This document shows, one piece after another, positions 1-10,076 of a DNA stretch of 64,000 nt (positions are counted from its first letter, which is position 1; every line of letters begins with the position of its first letter). The notes below the pieces were generated by a model. That model did not search any database. It was given only the letters and a program-made list of their open reading frames with translations, and had not been told where the DNA came from. The position numbers and the translations under genes are program-made. The stretch covers positions 17,835 through 81,834 of the forward strand of contig CALSPD010000015.1 in assembly GCA_943788145.1 (NCBI GenBank), in the 5' to 3' direction. The DNA comes from an uncultured Flavobacteriales bacterium (GTDB taxonomy: Bacteria; Bacteroidota; Bacteroidia; Flavobacteriales_G; Salibacteraceae).

Positions 1-98
1 AACAAGAAGTGTAAAGGGTTGTTTTCATGGTTGATTGTTTGATTCAAATTTCAACCAATAGCCGGCCCTCTGCAATACGCACTATGCCCTATTTATTG

Positions 99-431
99 TT
101 AGCGATTCCGATTCAATAATTTACGGGTCTGCGATTCCAACTGTTGTTTCTCCAATTCTAGTTGCTTCAACAGTTTCATCTTTTTAGGGTCAGCTAAAAA
201 AACCAATAAGCATTTTTCGTTCAATTCTTTAAAGCGAATATCTTGTTTGGCGGCATCAAAATACTGGGCTCGATCTTCCGCTTTGTGGTCTATCCAAATG
301 TCAATCTCAATCGCCTCATTGTTTGACCAACGCATCATTTCTCGATAAGAAACAAGGCGTCCATCGAGCAGATGTGCAAGTCTCTTGGCTTCGCCCCAGG
401 TGACGTATTGTGGTTTGACAATCAATTTCAT
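99..431 (-). CDS. hypothetical protein, 110 aa
   Basis: I do not recognise a family. The protein is soluble, with no signal peptide or membrane segment. It is rich in Lys, Leu, Glu and Gln, and the last 30 residues are a charged helix (KKMKLLKQLELEKQQ) likely to form a short coiled coil. The middle has an acidic-aromatic stretch (IEIDIWIDHKAEDRAQYF). It is divergent from the SRAP gene, with about 70 bases between the two start codons. The frame is intact in a stretch where its neighbours are frameshifted, which mildly supports it being real. No function is proposed. Confidence 0.55.
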   Translation of the reverse strand: MKLIVKPQYVTWGEAKRLAHLLDGRLVSYREMMRWSNNEAIEIDIWIDHKAEDRAQYFDAAKQDIRFKELNEKCLLVFLADPKKMKLLKQLELEKQQLESQTRKLLNRNR

Positions 432-501
432 GCGACAAATTTGATACAGATAAACGGACTGTATTTACAATCTTATCAACGAATGATGATATTTTAGCTC
501 C

Positions 502-1338
502 ATGTGCTACAACGCTGCTTATGATGCCAACAGGGCTTTCAAAAAAGCCATTCGAGACGAACTCAATCCGGAAGTTCGTGCAGAATTGGAGCGGAAATAC
601 GAAGCATGGCGCGAGCAAAATCCTGATATCTATCGAGAAAAGCACGAATCGCAACATGCCTCTGGACGTTTCTTTACGTCAGCCTTCGAACACGATGCTT
701 TTCCGATTATTTACTCCGAACAAGGTCAAAAAACCATGGATTTCTTTCGCTGGGGCTTGGTCCCTCGGTGGTTGTCGCGCGGAGGACAAGGCACTCCAAA
801 TTTGGACACAAACCATCAATGCTCGCAGCGAAACAATGTTCGAAAAGCCATCATTTCGAGCTTCATCCCTTGATCGAAGATGTGTCGTTTATATGACGGG
901 TTTTTTCGAATATCACCACCAAGGCAGCAAGAAATATCCCTTCTTCATTCGCGACAGAAACTCCGATATTCTACTTGTGGCTGGACTTTGGGATTCGGCT
1001 ATAATCGATGGACAAGAATGGAAGACATTCACCATCGTCACCGTGCCAGCCAATGAAACCATGGCCGCCATTCAACAACAATCCAAAAAATCCGCATCGC
1101 ATGCCACTCATCTTGCGACCAGAGCAAGTGGACGAGTGGATTAGCCCTACCCCTTCCCGAAGATAAATTGACCATCGACCGATTGAAATCAGACTTCATT
1201 CAACCCTATCCCGATGATGGATTAGAATATACTTCCGTGGGGCAATTACTTGGCAAGCATGGCATTGGAGATAAAAAGGAGGCGCAGGATCGAGTGTTTT
1301 ATCCCGATTTGAAACTGCAAATCGAGCGAAATTCCTAG
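502..1338 (+). CDS. SRAP-domain protein (YedK/HMCES family), frameshifted
   Basis: SRAP proteins cross-link through Cys2 to abasic sites in single-stranded DNA and protect them. All the family landmarks are present once frames are joined. MCYN gives the N-terminal Cys nucleophile. WGLVPRW is followed by INARSET with the conserved Asn. GFFEYHH carries the active-site Glu. HRMP with ILRPEQVDEW holds the conserved His. The frame changes near 775, near 1075 and near 1145. Each change is repaired by dropping one base, so the gene is probably intact in the organism. The joined length, about 278 aa, is somewhat longer than E. coli YedK. The last codon is TAG at 1336-1338. Confidence 0.85.
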
Positions 1339-1339
1339 G

Positions 1340-3153
1340 TTATTCATAAAATAAGCGAAACTTATTGTTGTTCATAGGAACGCGAAATACCCGGTAGTCG
1401 TTAACGAGCAAAGAATCGCCTTTTGCCAACCACACAAAGGATTTCAACTCAATATTGCCATCGTATTTCATTTCAGAATTATATAAAACGTGATAGGCTC
1501 GTTGATGGTCAGCAGTCGGATTATAGAAATCGTTGATGCTGACACCACGCCAAAGCGGTTCTAGATCTGATTTCACTTCGACAACCGTAGAAGCTTCAGC
1601 TGCATAACCACTATAGTCTAACACAAAATGGGTATTAGATTTTGCTGATAAATCTCCCCAAATTCACTTTGATGGCCTCCGAATATGGTTCAGCCCCAGC
1701 TTTGATGATTTCTTCCCTTATTCCCACTTTAAGTTCAATGCGCGAATCGCAGTTTTTCGACAACAAATACGCTTCGCCTGCATGGTAGTAATGCGCTTCT
1801 TCCATGCAAGGAAAGTGATGGAGCACGGCAGCAAAAGATTCAGGATCCGTGCCGACATTCATGGCAAAAAAGATGCGATCGGAAGTCAAGGATTGTAGAT
1901 ACGTTTCTAGCGAATGATCGGCCATAAAAGGCGCTAAAAATTGAACATTATCCACCGTTGTCATATCAGTTTCCATCATCATGTCAACAAAATCTTGACG
2001 AAGATCAATGATATTGACTAGGCTAGGATCGGCTTGTTTTAACTGCGCCAATCTGTCTAGAGCCGATCCATATTCCGATTGATAGTTTAACGTATAATGA
2101 TTCCGTTGATTAATCAATACGAAGACATTAATTGCCATCAACAAGCCAATGAAAATCGGCACTCGTTTGGATTGAATTGGAACAAACGAAGCCAACCAAA
2201 GCAATAAAAACGGCAACGAAAAAATCAACACACTTTGGTTGCAACAATGGTGCTCGGCCAATGGAATAAAAATATCCGATCGCAAAGGGCAAAGTGAAAC
2301 AAGCTACCATCACCCATCGATCAAGTTTAAAAAACCATTCTTTCCATTTGAGCAAAGCCGGAATAATCGCAATGGCAATGAGTAAAATGGGCCACCACGA
2401 AAACTGGAAGGTGTAGGACAACATGTGTTGCCAATAGTCGGCTGTAGGAGCTTTCAGCCAATTGCCAATTCCACCGCGTTCTAAATGAAAAAGTGTTAAG
2501 CCTAAATGAGGCAACCAAAGGGCAAATCCAAGAAGTCCTCCCAGGAGCAAATTTGAGGCGCTTGGCTCGATCAAGCATGATGAAAAACCCGAAACTCACT
2601 AGGATGGTCTGCAGCAAAGTGAAATAGTGTATATAGCCTGATGTGGCCATGAGAAACGCGAAGCCAATTATCCATTTCCAGGGTGATTTTCGCTCATAAA
2701 GCAAACGCGCCAGCACCCAAGTTAAGGTGAGAACGACCAACAATCCAACGATGTAAGGTCGCGCCCATTGACTAAAGCTAATGGGGAATTGAAGCGTGGC
2801 GATAAGAGCCCCAGAAAACAGTCCAGTTTCCTTTGAGTATAATCGAAAAACCGACCAAATAGATCATCCAAATGCACCAGACACCCGCAATAAGGAAAGG
2901 CAGTTTTATCCACCAAGCTTCGTAGCCACCTACCATAGTTTGCACCCAAATCAACAATTGCACTCCGCCTGGGTGGTTGTCCATTTTGATGCCAATGTCA
3001 ATGAATTCTTGCCAAGAGCTTATACGCGACCGCAACAAGGCGCTCAATTCATCGTGCGTAAATGGTAATTCCCAAAAGGCCCAAAAACGCGAGACCGTTC
3101 CAATTAAAAGAATACTAAAAATGAGTTTTATGTTCTTCTAGCCAAGCCCGCAT
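1340..3153 (-). CDS. GT-C membrane glycosyltransferase (GT39/PMT-like), frameshifted
   Basis: This is an integral membrane glycosyltransferase of the dolichyl-phosphate-mannose-dependent type. Near the N terminus, after a first membrane helix, is FTHDELSALLRSR, the catalytic HxDE-type loop of GT39/GT83 enzymes. Many hydrophobic helices follow, then a soluble C-terminal part of about 190 aa. The reading frame is broken at least five times, between 3117-3121, near 2800, near 2560, near 2280 and at about 1632. In the clear cases one extra A or T in a homopolymer causes the break. Repair gives about 600 aa starting at the ATG at 3153, which follows the methyltransferase stop with one base between. 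The two genes form an operon, probably for glycan decoration of surface molecules. Lipid A or glycan substrates cannot be separated from sequence. Confidence 0.7.
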
Positions 3154-3154
3154 A

Positions 3155-3834
3155 TCATGCTTTATAGGCTACCACATAAACAGACTGATAATCGTCTTTT
3201 CGCTCAAGAAATTCGGGGGAATGCAGTCAACAAACTGCCTTCATCGCTTCGCTCTACGCGATTGAACCCCGCTTGATTTAAGGTCCATTTCAATAATTCA
3301 AAATCGAAAAGATTTCGATGTTCCAATTGCTGATGAAACATGTCGTTCATAAAGTGCTGATTGGGCAAGCCATTTAACGTCCAATTTGGAAGTCGCTTTT
3401 GCCGATCGGCCACCATGTCATCATTATTGTGATTCACATAGGACTTGGCTACCTTCTCCATATCTGGCGTTGAAAGCCAAATCGCTCCGCCCGATTTCAT
3501 GCATCGATTGCACGCTTTTAAAAGTGGAATCAATTCATCTTCTATGGTCAAATGTTCGATGACATGTTGTGAAAACAATGGTCTGGAATTGGCCCTCGGA
3601 AAAGGGAAGCGTACCCGTTGCAATATCTAGGTTCAAAATCGCTTCCGAACATGTCAACGTTAAGCCATCCCTTCAAATGACGGTCGCCACAGCCCAAATG
3701 CAATTTGTCCAATTTAGTTTCAAAACGAGCAGGAGCTGTGATGCGGCATTTCCATCGTTATATTCAAAACTGAGCATACGCATCAACTCATACTGGCGCT
3801 TTGAAAGTTTTGACTGTAAATACTCCTTGATCAT
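3155..3834 (-). CDS. SAM-dependent methyltransferase (class I), frameshifted
   Basis: LHLGCGDRHLKGWLNVD is motif I of small class I methyltransferases common in polysaccharide clusters (usual form LNLGcG...GyiNvD). Further on, SQHVIEHL and the GGxIWLSTPDMEKVA region match the later strands of the fold. Three or more frame changes occur, near 3715, near 3590 and at the C5 run near 3213. Removing one C there extends the C terminus to KDDYQSVYVVAYKA. I took the ATG at 3834; an upstream in-frame ATG at 3888 is possible. The stop sits just before the start of the downstream glycosyltransferase, so the two are co-transcribed. The likely target is a sugar or its nucleotide or lipid carrier. Confidence 0.7.
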
Positions 3835-3909
3835 AAACACTTTTCCCTCGAATGAATGGTCGCAAAAGTAGCCATTGATTGTAGCCATAAAATATCCGAA
3901 GTTTGAACC

Positions 3910-5672
3910 GTGAAGATTTGGTACTACATCGTTTTGTTCGTTATGGCCGCTGGCATTTATGCCAATACCTTGGGTCATGGATATGTGCTGGATGATAAGG
4001 CCATTATAACCCAAAACAGCTTTACGCAACAGGGATTTGCTGGAATTAGCGAACATTTCACCCACAGCTATTGGTTTGGAATCAATGGAAAAGATGAGAG
4101 GCAATTATCGTCCGATTAGTGGGGTGAGTTTTTCGATCGAACGAGCAGTATTTGGCACTTCTCCTGCCGTTGGGCATTTCTTCAATATGTTGTTTTATGC
4201 TTTATTATGTGTGGTTCTATTGCGTTGGTTGTTGATGCTCCAACTTTTTTAGTCCGTTACTGACTTTTGGTGCAGTATTGCTCTTTGCGGGCTCATCCTG
4301 TTCACACGGAAGTAGTGGCCAACATCAAAAGCCGCGATGAAATTTATTGCATGTTGTTTTTTGTATTGAGCGCTATTCAATTTCAAAAATGGCTCAACGA
4401 CAAAAAGCCAATTCAGCTAGGTATGACCGGGTTCTTCTTTTTGCTTTCCATGTTGTCAAAAGAGACTTCCATCGCTCTACTTCTCATTTTTCCGCTACTC
4501 GCCTTTCGATCCAAGCCAATCATGATGGATTCAATTAAATCTTCGCTCGTTCCGCTGGCAACGGTGGTAGTTTATCTATCCATGTATTTTTAGCGTTACA
4601 GATTTACTGGCCGATCGGCAATACCATGTATTTGATAATGCCCTTGTTCAATCCGCAGCTGTATCGGATATTTTGGCGACTAAATTTTGGATTCTTGGAG
4701 ATTACATCCGCTTGCTTTCATCCCCTATCCCCTACCCACTCGTTTACGACTATAGTTTCAATACGATTCCAGTAGTTACATTTTCGAATCTGCAAGTGCT
4801 TATAACAATTGTCCTATTGCTGGCTTTGGTCGTTTGGCGTGGACGTCAATTTAAGCACAGGTTGGAGTCAACATCGCAAAACACCACACTGATGTTGGCA
4901 CTTTTTCATTCTTCCCTTATTTCCGGTTTCTAATTTCTTCATCACTATAGGAACCACCATGGCCGAACGCCTTTTATTTATGCCTTCGCTTGGCTTCGTG
5001 TTGCTGTTCATTTATGGACTATCGAAATTGTTTGGTAAACTGAAGCTGCCTGCGGAGAAACTTTCTTTGCTATCCATTTCAGTCCTAGTGGCCTTAGCAA
5101 GCCTCACCACCATGACCCGTAACAAAGCTTGGGCAAGCGATGAAGTGCTATTTAGCACCGATTTAAAGCATCTGACAGATAACGCAAAAGTGCATCACAA
5201 CTTAGCCAACATTTACAAAGCCAAAGCCGAGAAAGCGACTAACCAGGCGCAAAAAGTCACCTTTTACGAATCGGCTGCACGACTGATTGAACAAGCCTCG
5301 AGCATATATGAAGTGCAAGAGTTTCATCATGAACTCGGCTTGATTTATGGCGAATTAGGAAAATGGGAGGGTGTGAAAAAGTCGATGGGACGCTACCTAG
5401 AAATGAATCCAAACGATGCTACGGCATGGATGCAATTGGGAATCGCTTATGGAATCTCCCAAGAAATGCCAGCAGCACTGTCTGCTTTTGAAAAAGCTTA
5501 TGCCATCAATCCAAAGGACGCGGATATATGTTTGAATCTCGCGAAGACCTACGCTATGCTGAATCGGCTTACCGATTCAAAAAACATTTGCGATGGTTGT
5601 TTGCAAATCGCTCCAGAAAATCAAGAATTGTTGCAGCTAAACGCGCAGTTAGCTCAGTCGCTTGGACTCTAA
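3910..5672 (+). CDS. TMTC-like membrane glycosyltransferase with C-terminal TPRs, frameshifted
   Basis: The architecture is that of bacterial relatives of TMTC/DUF1736 O-mannosyltransferases. After the first helix comes YANTLGHGYVLDD with the paired Asp motif of GT-C enzymes. NYRPISGVSFSIE, AAHPVHTEVVANI and MAERLLFMPSLGF follow, all typical of the family. The last 200 residues are TPR repeats (LEMNPNDATAWMQLGIAYG, INPKDADICLNLAKTY). The frame changes near 4100, 4245 (T6), 4290 (G3), 4585 (T5) and 4905 (T5). Each change is repaired by deleting one base, giving about 585 aa. The start is GTG at 3910, divergent from the methyltransferase. The 3' end overlaps the convergent GT2 gene by 24 bases. 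The role is probably protein or lipid O-mannosylation at the inner membrane. Confidence 0.75.
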
Positions 5673-6614
5673 ATAGAGGTTTCTATCGGGAGCATTCCGT
5701 GACATCATTTCACCCATAAATCCACCAATGAACAACTGAACACCCATAATCATTGTGGTCATGGCAATGTAGAAAAACGGCTGGTCGGTAACCAAAGGCG
5801 CTTTGATTTTCAAGCTGAGATAATAGAGTTTTTCTAACCCTAAATATGCAGCAAGGAAGAATCCAACAATAAACATGGCCGTGCCTATCAAACCAAAAAG
5901 GTGCATGGGTTTTTTACCAAACTTGCTCACAAAAGAAATGCTCAATAAATCAAGTGGCCCATTGATAAAGCGCATTATGCCAAACTTGGTAGTCCCGTAT
6001 TTACGTTCTTGATGCTGAACAATTTTTTCACCAATTTTCTTGAATCCCGCCCATTTTGCAATCACCGGAATATAACGGTGCATTTCACCGTAAACTTCGA
6101 TGGCTTTTATAACATCGTGACGATAAGCCTTCAAACCACAATTAAAATCATGGAGGTAAATGCCACTCATTTTACGCGTTGCCCAGTTGTACAATTTGGT
6201 CGGAATAGTCTTTGTAATGGGATCGTAACGCTTCTTTTTCCAGCCAGAAACCAAGTCTAAACTTTCTTCCTTAATCATGCGATACAACTCCGGAATTTCA
6301 TCTGGACTATCTTGTAAATCCGCATCCATTGTGATGATAACCTCTCCCATTGCAGCTTCGAAACCAACGTTGAGTGCACCCGATTTTCCGTAGTTTCTAC
6401 GAAACTTAATGGCTTTCACATTTGAATCTTGCTTGTGAAGCGATTCAATAACCTTCCATGAATCATCTGTACTTCCATCATCGATGAACCAAAGCTCATA
6501 AGAGAAAGAATTAGCATCCATCACCCGCTTGATCCAAGCGTGCAATTCAGGAAGTGACTCTGCTTCATTCAGCAAAGGAATGACCACGGAAATATTGGGT
6601 TGATTATACTCCAT
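5649..6614 (-). CDS. Glycosyltransferase family 2, polyprenyl-phosphate sugar synthase type
   Basis: This 321-aa protein has an N-terminal GT-A domain. VVIPLLNEAESLPEL opens it, FIDDGSTDDSW binds the nucleotide, DADLQDSPDE is the DxD metal site, and RRNYGKSGALNVGFE is characteristic of DPM1/ArnC/GtrB enzymes. Two C-terminal membrane helices (residues about 235-260 and 275-300) fit the ArnC/GtrB form. Such enzymes load mannose, glucose or another sugar onto a polyprenyl phosphate carrier facing the cytoplasm. The GT-C enzymes nearby at 1.3-5.7 kb use exactly that kind of donor, so a shared pathway is likely. Its start overlaps the end of the upstream DUF4199 gene by about 11 bases. Confidence 0.88.
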   Translation of the reverse strand: MEYNQPNISVVIPLLNEAESLPELHAWIKRVMDANSFSYELWFIDDGSTDDSWKVIESLHKQDSNVKAIKFRRNYGKSGALNVGFEAAMGEVIITMDADLQDSPDEIPELYRMIKEESLDLVSGWKKKRYDPITKTIPTKLYNWATRKMSGIYLHDFNCGLKAYRHDVIKAIEVYGEMHRYIPVIAKWAGFKKIGEKIVQHQERKYGTTKFGIMRFINGPLDLLSISFVSKFGKKPMHLFGLIGTAMFIVGFFLAAYLGLEKLYYLSLKIKAPLVTDQPFFYIAMTTMIMGVQLFIGGFMGEMMSRNAPDRNLYLESKRLS

Positions 6615-7134
6615 CAGTGAAATTTGGTCTTTCCTTTTTTACGATAAAAGCAATAGCAAGAGAGGAAATTACATTAGCAAAGAAAAGATTCATAAAGATG
6701 CCAATGGATATCAGAACGCTTCCATAGGCTTCGAGGATATCTAATGTGAGTTGGTATTCTTCTTTACTGCCCGCTTCAAGGTAGGCCTCTTTGTTTTTTC
6801 CAAACTCTTCCAACAATTGACCAACGCCTTCTTGAACTAAGCTACCATCGTATTGCGAATACATAAAAAGCAGCATAGAAACCATTGATGCATAGACAAA
6901 AGCAAACAATACGCCATTGCCGAAAACACTCGGAATATCGATAAACCCTTCCTTCTCCTCTTCTCTATATTTCTTAATTCCAAGGTAAAAAATGCCGCTT
7001 GGAATTAACCAAACTGCATATCCAACACCACCCATTGGTGTCAATCCAAGTACATAATATATTGCTATATACACCGCGAACGCTGCTAATCCTGCAATGC
7101 TCGCGTAGTTTAAAATGGTAATACGTTTTCTCAT
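6604..7134 (-). CDS. DUF4199 family membrane protein
   Basis: This 176-aa protein has four predicted membrane helices, separated by a loop containing Glu- and Lys-rich segments (GVGQLLEEFGKNKEAYLEAG). That layout is the DUF4199 pattern found throughout Bacteroidota; the function is unknown. I chose the ATG at 7134 (MRKRITILNYASIAG) over the further upstream ATG at 7200. The longer start would run into the SRP RNA promoter and adds a polar stretch not seen in the family. Overlap with the following GT2 gene indicates translational coupling. Confidence 0.8.
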   Translation of the reverse strand: MRKRITILNYASIAGLAAFAVYIAIYYVLGLTPMGGVGYAVWLIPSGIFYLGIKKYREEEKEGFIDIPSVFGNGVLFAFVYASMVSMLLFMYSQYDGSLVQEGVGQLLEEFGKNKEAYLEAGSKEEYQLTLDILEAYGSVLISIGIFMNLFFANVISSLAIAFIVKKERPNFTDGV

Positions 7135-7181
7135 TTTTTGGGAGGGCAAATGTAAGGAATCGTCTTTGTTGAAAGTTGGTG

Positions 7182-7211
7182 TTGTCAGGATGAAAGTCAA
7201 TTTTACCTTTG
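7182..7211 (+). promoter_or_regulatory. Bacteroidota-type promoter of SRP RNA
   Basis: TTG at 7182-7184, a 19-base spacer, then TACCTTTG at 7204-7211. This fits the -33/-7 consensus TTG-N17-23-TAnnTTTG of Bacteroidota primary sigma factor promoters. The inferred start of transcription is 6-10 bases downstream, at the 5' end of the SRP RNA. Confidence 0.75.
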
Positions 7212-7220
7212 CGCCCTTAA

Positions 7221-7317
7221 GGGCAAGTCTTATACGACCAGCTCCTGGTGAACTCCCCCAGGTCAGGAATGAAGCAAGGGTATCCGGTTGTAGCGGTGCG
7301 ATGTAAGTAGCTTGCCC
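7221..7317 (+). ncRNA. ffs: Signal recognition particle RNA (small bacterial type, 4.5S-like)
   Basis: The conserved apical domain is visible. CAGGTCAGGAATGAAGCAAG at 7259-7278 carries the GGAA-type tetraloop region and the asymmetric-loop GCAAG. GCGGTGCGATGTAAGTAGC on the 3' side provides the opposite strand. The ends GGGCAAG (7221-7227) and CTTGCCC (7311-7317) pair to close the hairpin and run straight into seven or more T residues, so the closing helix also acts as terminator. The RNA binds Ffh to target proteins to the inner membrane. Length of about 97 nt is normal for the small SRP RNA class. Confidence 0.9.
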
Positions 7318-7420
7318 TTTTTTTGTGCCTTATATTTTGGCTTCGATTTATACGTTGCCGTGTTGATAACACCGCGATGACCCTCATAATCACTAAAACC
7401 AAGCCCCTACCTTCGGTAGC

Positions 7421-9760
7421 GTGATTCGACAACTACTTCTCATTCTGTTTTTATGGCAATTTGGCGCACAAATTCAAGCGCAATCAAACTTGGTATTCAA
7501 TAAAACGGAATACGATTTTGGACTCATCGGGAAATCTGAACTACCCTTTGAACAAGACTTCCTGTTCAGAAATACGAGCAAAGCCGAGGCGACCATTCTC
7601 TCAGCGCGATCGGTGAGCAAAGCTTTAAGCTTCATCCATACCCACTCAGAAGTATTGCCAGGTGAATATGGTTTTGTAAAAGTCAAACTCAATACATTGA
7701 CACTTGATGGTTTATTTCATGATGAGATATACATCACCATAAAGGTTGGCGATGAGGTGAAAAGTGAAGTGATTTATATCCGAGCTCAGGTTTCGGATCA
7801 AGGGATAAAGGAAAACGGCCGTCAGTTTAATGATAGTGAGATTGCCATTAGTGTGGAAGTATCGCCAGACGACATTGAAAACTTAGAGGGCTTTTTAGGA
7901 AAAGACCGACTAACTCAAGCGGAGGCCGAAATCGTTTATCTGCGAAAGCAGGTAGGAATGAAAGGGGAACTCATATCAAAGTTGAGCGAAGATTTGCGCA
8001 GCAAACAAGAAAAAGAAGAGGAAAACATTCAACGATTAGCCACTTTGGAACGCAGTTTAAAAAACTCGAATGGGGGCAACAATGCAGAAATTCTAGGACA
8101 AATTCGCGAATTGAGCAATCGTTTGTCCAGTATTCAGCAATCAGATGCCAAGTTGCGAGCAGAGATCGTATCGCAAGAAAGCACTTTCAGTAAGTTGAAG
8201 CACGAGGCCGACTCAGCGCGCGCCTATGCCGAACAAATGAGTTTGAAGCTGGCTGAACAGTTTAAAAATCAGGCAGCAGCAATGGATCGCGCCAGTAGAC
8301 TCGAAGCCGATCTATCGCTAAAAAACAGAATTGAAGCTCGTCAGCAAAAGCAAATCGATTCGTTGGAATATTTAATCGCGAGCGCTGGTATGTCCGAAAG
8401 CGATGTTAGTGTTGAGGTTATTCGACTCAAAAATGAACTCGAAATGAAGCTAAAGGAACAATCTCTTCAAGCACAACACGTAAAGAGTCAACACGATAAA
8501 ATAGAGCGCCTGAAACAAGATCGAGAAGCATTACTCGCACAGTCAGAAGACCTTGCCCGAAACCTCGACACACAAGCACGAGCCAATCAATCGCTGCAAG
8601 GTAAGTTGCAATCAACCGAATCACGGATCGGAAAATACGAGGCCAAAATTGATAGCCTAACTTCTATTGCCAGCAACGGAATAGCAAATCCAAAGTTGGA
8701 TAGCTTAAAACAGTTGCTTGTTCAACTGGAATCAAAGGATGACGTATTGAAATCCGAAATTTCACAAAAAGATGCGGAATTACAATCGCTTGAAAACCAA
8801 AATGCGAAAGCTAAAAAAGACATGAGGGCGTTGGAAATTGCAACATCGCGGCAATTGGAAGAAGCGCACAATTTAATGTATCGAGTAAATCAATTAAGTA
8901 CAAAGGAAAGCGAAGCTCGGCTGGAAATTACAGCGCTTCGTGACGAATTAAAAACAAGCCGATACCGCGAAGACATGGCGCGAATATCAGTCACATCGCT
9001 AACAAATCAAATTGCAGATAAAGAACACTCCATAGCAAGTGTTAGCCAAGCTTTAATTCAACGCGAACAAGAATTAGCGGAAGCGCAGGCCATGCAGCAA
9101 GCGATTGAAAATGAATTGCAAGCCTCACTGGAAAACTTAAAGATTAGCGATCATAAAATTGATTCATTGAACACCTTGGCAGTTGAGTCGGATAAACGGA
9201 AATCTACCTTAGAGAAAGACATTGATGCCTTACAACGTCAAGTGCTTCAAAGCCAACAAAAAGAATTCACTTATGTGCAACGAGCAACCATCTTAGAGGC
9301 CAAACTTGAAAACGCACTAATGAGCAACGAATTGGCTTTTGCTGAATTGAGTGCTGACGTAGAGGAAATGCGCAAAGAACGAGATGCCATGCGCGAGGCA
9401 CTTGCCAAAGCTGAGAAGGAAAACAGCCGACTAAAAGCTGCCAACTCTAATGCCAATCGAGCTATGAGCGAAATTACTAAACCGCAAAAACCAACTTCAG
9501 CCTACTTTAAAGTTGACTTGTTTGTGGTAAATTCTTTATTGCCTACCCTACCCGAAGTTTCTGGATACAAGGAGGTAAGTATTTACGAGTATGGAGGAAA
9601 ATACCACTATGCCATTGGTCATTTCGACTCCATCGAGGAAGCGATGTTGGAAAAGTCCAAATTGGAGAAAAATGGTTTTCCAAAAGCCTTAGCTGTTGGG
9701 TTTAAGAATGGCCAACCTATTTCTCTAAAAGAAGCCTTGGAAACGGCTTCAGTGGATTAA
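7421..9760 (+). CDS. Periplasmic coiled-coil protein: DUF1573-like head, SPOR-like tail
   Basis: This 779-aa exported protein starts at GTG with a signal peptide (cleavage after QIQAQ). Residues about 22-125 form an Ig-like domain resembling DUF1573 (YDFGLIG..., LPGEYGFVKVKLNT), without the Cys found in many members. Residues about 150-690 are nearly continuous heptad coiled coil, rich in Glu, Lys, Gln and Leu. The last 85 residues (YFKVDLFVV ... ISLKEALETA) resemble a SPOR module and end like two other proteins in this window, at 25.5 and 27.8 kb. A rod this long could span the periplasm, with the tail contacting peptidoglycan; that role is inference. No paralog sits beside it and no obvious terminator follows. 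Confidence 0.8.
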   Translation: MIRQLLLILFLWQFGAQIQAQSNLVFNKTEYDFGLIGKSELPFEQDFLFRNTSKAEATILSARSVSKALSFIHTHSEVLPGEYGFVKVKLNTLTLDGLFHDEIYITIKVGDEVKSEVIYIRAQVSDQGIKENGRQFNDSEIAISVEVSPDDIENLEGFLGKDRLTQAEAEIVYLRKQVGMKGELISKLSEDLRSKQEKEEENIQRLATLERSLKNSNGGNNAEILGQIRELSNRLSSIQQSDAKLRAEIVSQESTFSKLKHEADSARAYAEQMSLKLAEQFKNQAAAMDRASRLEADLSLKNRIEARQQKQIDSLEYLIASAGMSESDVSVEVIRLKNELEMKLKEQSLQAQHVKSQHDKIERLKQDREALLAQSEDLARNLDTQARANQSLQGKLQSTESRIGKYEAKIDSLTSIASNGIANPKLDSLKQLLVQLESKDDVLKSEISQKDAELQSLENQNAKAKKDMRALEIATSRQLEEAHNLMYRVNQLSTKESEARLEITALRDELKTSRYREDMARISVTSLTNQIADKEHSIASVSQALIQREQELAEAQAMQQAIENELQASLENLKISDHKIDSLNTLAVESDKRKSTLEKDIDALQRQVLQSQQKEFTYVQRATILEAKLENALMSNELAFAELSADVEEMRKERDAMREALAKAEKENSRLKAANSNANRAMSEITKPQKPTSAYFKVDLFVVNSLLPTLPEVSGYKEVSIYEYGGKYHYAIGHFDSIEEAMLEKSKLEKNGFPKALAVGFKNGQPISLKEALETASVD

Positions 9761-10076
9761 TTCCAAGTTATTCCCGACTCTTTCGATTTCATCTAAGGCT
9801 TCTATAGCCATGGATGGGTTTGACTTCTCCGATATCGTCACAACCGCTTGCAAGGTTGAATCGATTGGCATTTCACAGGTTTAATACTCCAAACAATTGG
9901 GAAAATCATGAGAATCTGACAAGTCTCAAAACCCAAGCTTGGCAAGAGCGGAAACCATGCCCCTTAATAAGCGTGAATTATGTAATTAAAGGATTTGATT
10001 GTGTAATGCTTAAAGCTGCAATTGACATCTCCTTTGTGCTCAGGTTGTCAAATTGGGCAATCTATAAACCTATTAT
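9761..10076. other. Non-coding or degraded stretch, no confident gene
   Basis: This is 316 bases between the coiled-coil gene and the DUF3494 lipoprotein. The minus strand contains a 40-codon open frame (MPIDSTLQAV... ending DEIERVGNNLELIH) from about 9880 to 9759 that reads like the C-terminal tail of a soluble protein. I cannot identify it and it has no upstream partner. A plus-strand open frame here has low-complexity, non-protein-like composition. No promoter, hairpin or RNA gene is evident. Confidence 0.4.
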
